Source of the DNA: CAVXEH01 sp963805305
Lineage (GTDB): Bacteria; Chloroflexota; Limnocylindria; QHBO01
DNA length: 64,000 nt
NCBI GenBank assembly: GCA_963805305.1
Contig: CAWDTM010000003.1
Span: 1-64,000, forward strand
Direction of reading: 5' to 3'
Part shown: positions 61,941 through 64,000 of the stretch, piece by piece
Layout of the letters: every line of letters begins with the position of its first letter
Numbering within the stretch: the stretch's first letter is position 1
Position numbers and translations under genes: made by a program
Notes under the pieces: model-generated
Told to the model about the DNA's origin: nothing
What the model saw: the letters and a program-made list of their open reading frames with translations, nothing else
Database searches by the model: none

Positions 61941-62024
61941 CTGCCCTCTCCTTCGTGCTGGGTCCCCGCATGGAAGCGCGTCGGCGGCCCGCTGGCAAGA
62001 CCCAAGTTCAGTACGCTTCGCCCC

Positions 62025-62906
62025 ATGCAGCCTCCTTTCCAGGCCGATCATCCGATGCTCGTGGTGGCGGCGGTCACGCCACTGACCGATGGTGGCGCCG
62101 CGCTCGACGAGCGCGCCGTCTGGCCGTACGTCGCGTTCCTCTCCGACCACGGCGCGGACGGCGTCTTCGCCTGCGGGACGACCGGCGAGGGCATCCTCCT
62201 GTCCGCCGAGGAGCGGATGCGCGCCGCGGTGTTGTTCCGCGCCGCGCTGCGCGGCGTCCTCATCGTCCACTGCGGCGCCCAGTCGACGCCGGAGACGGTG
62301 GCGCTGGCCGCCCACGCCGCGGAGATCGGCGCCGACGCGGTGGCGGTCATCCCGCCGCCGTACTTCCCCCTCGACGATGCGGCCCTTGCCGCCCACTTCG
62401 CCGCTGCCGCTGCCGCCTGCGCGCCGCTGCCGTTCTTCATCTACGCCTTCGCCGCGCGCAGCGGCTACCCGGTCCGCGCCGCGGTGATCGAGCGCGTGCG
62501 GGCCACATCGCCAAACCTCGCCGGCCTGAAGGTCAGCGAGTCGCCCTGGAGCACGGTGGAGCCCTACCTCGGCCTGGGCCTGCCGGTCTTTGTGGGCCAG
62601 GAGCCGTTCATCCCGCAGGCGCTCGCCGCGGGCGCCGTTGGTGCGGCCTCCGGCCTGGCTGCCGCCTGGCCGGAGGCCGTTCGCGCCGCGCTGGATGCCC
62701 CGGACGAGGCCGCTGCGGATGGGCTGCGCGCGCTGCGCTCCGCGATGGAGGCTCAGCCATTCATCGCATCGGCGAAGCACGTGCTGGGCCGCCGAGGCGT
62801 GCCGGTCGGCCCGCACCTGCGCCGCCCGATGCGGCCCCTGACCGCGGAGGAGACCCGGACCCTGGACGAGGCGCTGGATCGGCTCGACCTCGCGCTGCCT
62901 GCCTGA
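62025..62906 (+). CDS. DapA-family aldolase, second paralogue
   Basis: A 293-residue DapA-superfamily protein. FACGTTGEGILLSAEERMRA near 48, the catalytic-loop Tyr in FFIYAFAARSG near 142 and the Schiff-base Lys in AGLKVSESPWS near 168. It is well diverged from the operon member at 1510-2415 and stands alone here, so the substrate is unknown. ATG 62025 begins MQPPFQADHP. Confidence 0.85.
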   Translation: MQPPFQADHPMLVVAAVTPLTDGGAALDERAVWPYVAFLSDHGADGVFACGTTGEGILLSAEERMRAAVLFRAALRGVLIVHCGAQSTPETVALAAHAAEIGADAVAVIPPPYFPLDDAALAAHFAAAAAACAPLPFFIYAFAARSGYPVRAAVIERVRATSPNLAGLKVSESPWSTVEPYLGLGLPVFVGQEPFIPQALAAGAVGAASGLAAAWPEAVRAALDAPDEAAADGLRALRSAMEAQPFIASAKHVLGRRGVPVGPHLRRPMRPLTAEETRTLDEALDRLDLALPA

Positions 62907-62986
62907 GCAGCCCGGTCGCAGCGCGCCTGGCACGCAGGCTGCTCCCCATCGGCTCATGAGAACGCTGGGAACACGAGCTGCACAGC

Positions 62987-63544
62987 ATGACCACACCGAC
63001 CGCACCGCCGCGTGACGTCACCGACGAGGCCAGCCGCCGGGGCCTTGAGCTCGCGCGCGAGGCCGGCGACGCGTACCACCGCATGGTCGAGTACTTCATC
63101 AGCGAGGTCGCCACCAGCGGCGCGCTGCAGGAGGCCGATGATTACCTCGTGGGCGTGGCCGTCGAGGAGGCGGAGCCGCTCTGGCACCTGCTCGGCGGGC
63201 GGCTGACGCTCACCGAGCCGGCGGCGGGGGCCAACGCCCACCTTGAGGTCGTCGTCATGGACCGCGCCGACCACCGCTTCGTGCCGGGGCTGATGGTCCA
63301 GGTGGTGCTCAGCGCCGCCGACGGCACCGCCATCGGCACGTATCACCTGCCGATGCTCTGGCACCCGACCATGTACCACTACGGGCGCAGCGTCCACGTC
63401 CCGGAGGACGGCGAGTACCGGCTGGCGGTGTCGATCGAGGCGCCGACCTTCGGCCGCCATGACAAGGTCAACGGCGAGCGCTACGCCAGGCCGGTGACGG
63501 TCACCTTCGACGGCATTCGCATCGAACGCGGCCGCAAGGAGTGA
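62987..63544 (+). CDS. Tpd/P19-like iron-binding domain protein
   Basis: A 185-residue protein. LGGRLTLTEPAAGANAHLEV and VQVVLSAADGTAIGTYHLPM, then LWHPTMYHYGRSVHVPEDGE and FGRHDKVNGERYARPVTVTF match the Tp34/P19/EfeO-associated Fe2+ transport (Tpd) fold, with Met/His ligand candidates. No signal peptide is visible although family members are periplasmic or surface, so either export is non-standard or the role differs. Starts 80 bp after the DapA-like gene. Confidence 0.6.
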   Translation: MTTPTAPPRDVTDEASRRGLELAREAGDAYHRMVEYFISEVATSGALQEADDYLVGVAVEEAEPLWHLLGGRLTLTEPAAGANAHLEVVVMDRADHRFVPGLMVQVVLSAADGTAIGTYHLPMLWHPTMYHYGRSVHVPEDGEYRLAVSIEAPTFGRHDKVNGERYARPVTVTFDGIRIERGRKE

Positions 63545-63557
63545 TCCGCTTCGGCGG

Positions 63558-64000
63558 TCAGCCCGTCTCGCCGCCTGTCGGCTGGGCCATGGCGCTGTCG
63601 TACGCCGCGTCCATGCCGCGGAGCGGCGCCGGCGTCGTCGCGGCGTAGTTCATCTCGAACCGCGAGGGTGGTGCCTCGGTCGCCATCTGCTCGATCTCCG
63701 CCTCGCTGAGGTCAAAGCCGAACCGGATCGCCGCCACATTCTCGTCCTTGAAGCGGCGTGGCAACGACTCGCGGATGGCGGCCTCGTCGTAGTCGACGCT
63801 CGCCAGACGCAGCAGCCTGCCCAGGGCAATCATGTTGCCGAAGAGCTCCTTGCCGAAGTGCTGGCTGCCAAGCGCCGCGAACGGGATCTGCTCGTCACCG
63901 GGGCCGGCCAGTCCCAAATCCGTCACCACCTTGTGGCCGTGGATGCGGAGATGCCCCTTGTTGGCGAGCTTCAGGAGGATGTCCGCGTCCTCGATCACCG
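63558..64000 (-). CDS. 2-oxoacid:ferredoxin oxidoreductase gamma subunit, C-terminal part
   Basis: The last 147 residues of a pyruvate/ketoisovalerate:ferredoxin oxidoreductase gamma domain, with the 5' end beyond the window. QHFGKELFGNMIALGRLLRL, then DYDEAAIRESLPRRFKDENV is the typical end of this domain. It transfers the acyl group from 2-oxoacid to CoA with ferredoxin reduction in the whole enzyme. The ferredoxin at 61162-61404 could be its partner. The frame is open at the window edge; the true start is not present. Confidence 0.8.
   Translation of the reverse strand, partial: VIEDADILLKLANKGHLRIHGHKVVTDLGLAGPGDEQIPFAALGSQHFGKELFGNMIALGRLLRLASVDYDEAAIRESLPRRFKDENVAAIRFGFDLSEAEIEQMATEAPPSRFEMNYAATTPAPLRGMDAAYDSAMAQPTGGETG

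Overview
The window is GC-rich bacterial chromosomal DNA with dense, short-spaced operons, many ATGA/GTGA start-stop overlaps and frequent GTG starts. The mix of families (DUF2269, DUF1015, DUF2277, MoxR/VWA pairs, many crotonases, F420-type luciferase-like oxidoreductase, PotABCD, ECF sigma) fits a soil or freshwater Chloroflexota such as the Limnocylindria. This is an inference from gene content; no rRNA is present, and an Actinomycetota relative cannot be excluded.

Region 1 (1-9904) is visibly less GC-rich than the rest and stops at a tRNA-Glu(CTC) gene, so it looks like a genomic island. It carries a minus-strand catabolic operon: a polar amino acid-type ABC transporter, a class V PLP enzyme, a DapA-family aldolase and a 2-keto-3-deoxygluconate kinase that is broken by many frameshifts. 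A DauR/YheO-type regulator is divergent from it. Next to the tRNA is one long gene in which an HTH-ImmA/IrrE peptidase is fused to a DUF4411 PIN-like domain. These two parts are usually separate neighbouring toxin-antitoxin-like genes.

Region 2 (10-26 kb) is core-like: a decayed ECF sigma factor, RibD-type reductase, small membrane proteins, DinB, a PadR-controlled ABC-2 exporter, an alpha/beta-hydrolase lacking its serine nucleophile, DUF1015, an orphan histidine kinase, a large secreted FG-GAP protein, acetoacetyl-CoA synthetase and an acyl-CoA dehydrogenase. Region 3 (26.4-32.9 kb) is a polyamine uptake operon (potA-potD-potB-potC) driven by a clear TTGACA/TATACT promoter. It is translationally coupled to a MerR-XRE-cupin regulator and a class III aminotransferase.

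Region 4 (32.9-50 kb) has a BFD-type [2Fe-2S] protein with a flavin reductase, an ABC-2 exporter with a TetR regulator, a MoxR AAA plus VWA module with a secretion-ATPase-like protein, a group II decarboxylase, an aldehyde dehydrogenase and an OmpR-type two-component system beside a secreted protein. Region 5 (50.9-64 kb) is lipid or aromatic acyl-CoA metabolism: thiolase, 3-hydroxyacyl-CoA dehydrogenase, three crotonases (one with a zinc ribbon), ferredoxin, EthD-like protein and the start of a 2-oxoacid:ferredoxin oxidoreductase gamma subunit, plus an MFS exporter and assorted small proteins.

The most unusual non-coding signal is a family of three 152-153-bp intergenic elements (13369, 16233, 38930) with inverted 37-bp ends and a conserved internal CACGCTC at the same offset (72). 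All three lie just 3' of a minus-strand gene. Other structure includes a 72-bp tandem repeat at 47.7 kb, a 16-bp tandem repeat at 59.77 kb and a double PadR-like palindrome at 16.16 kb.
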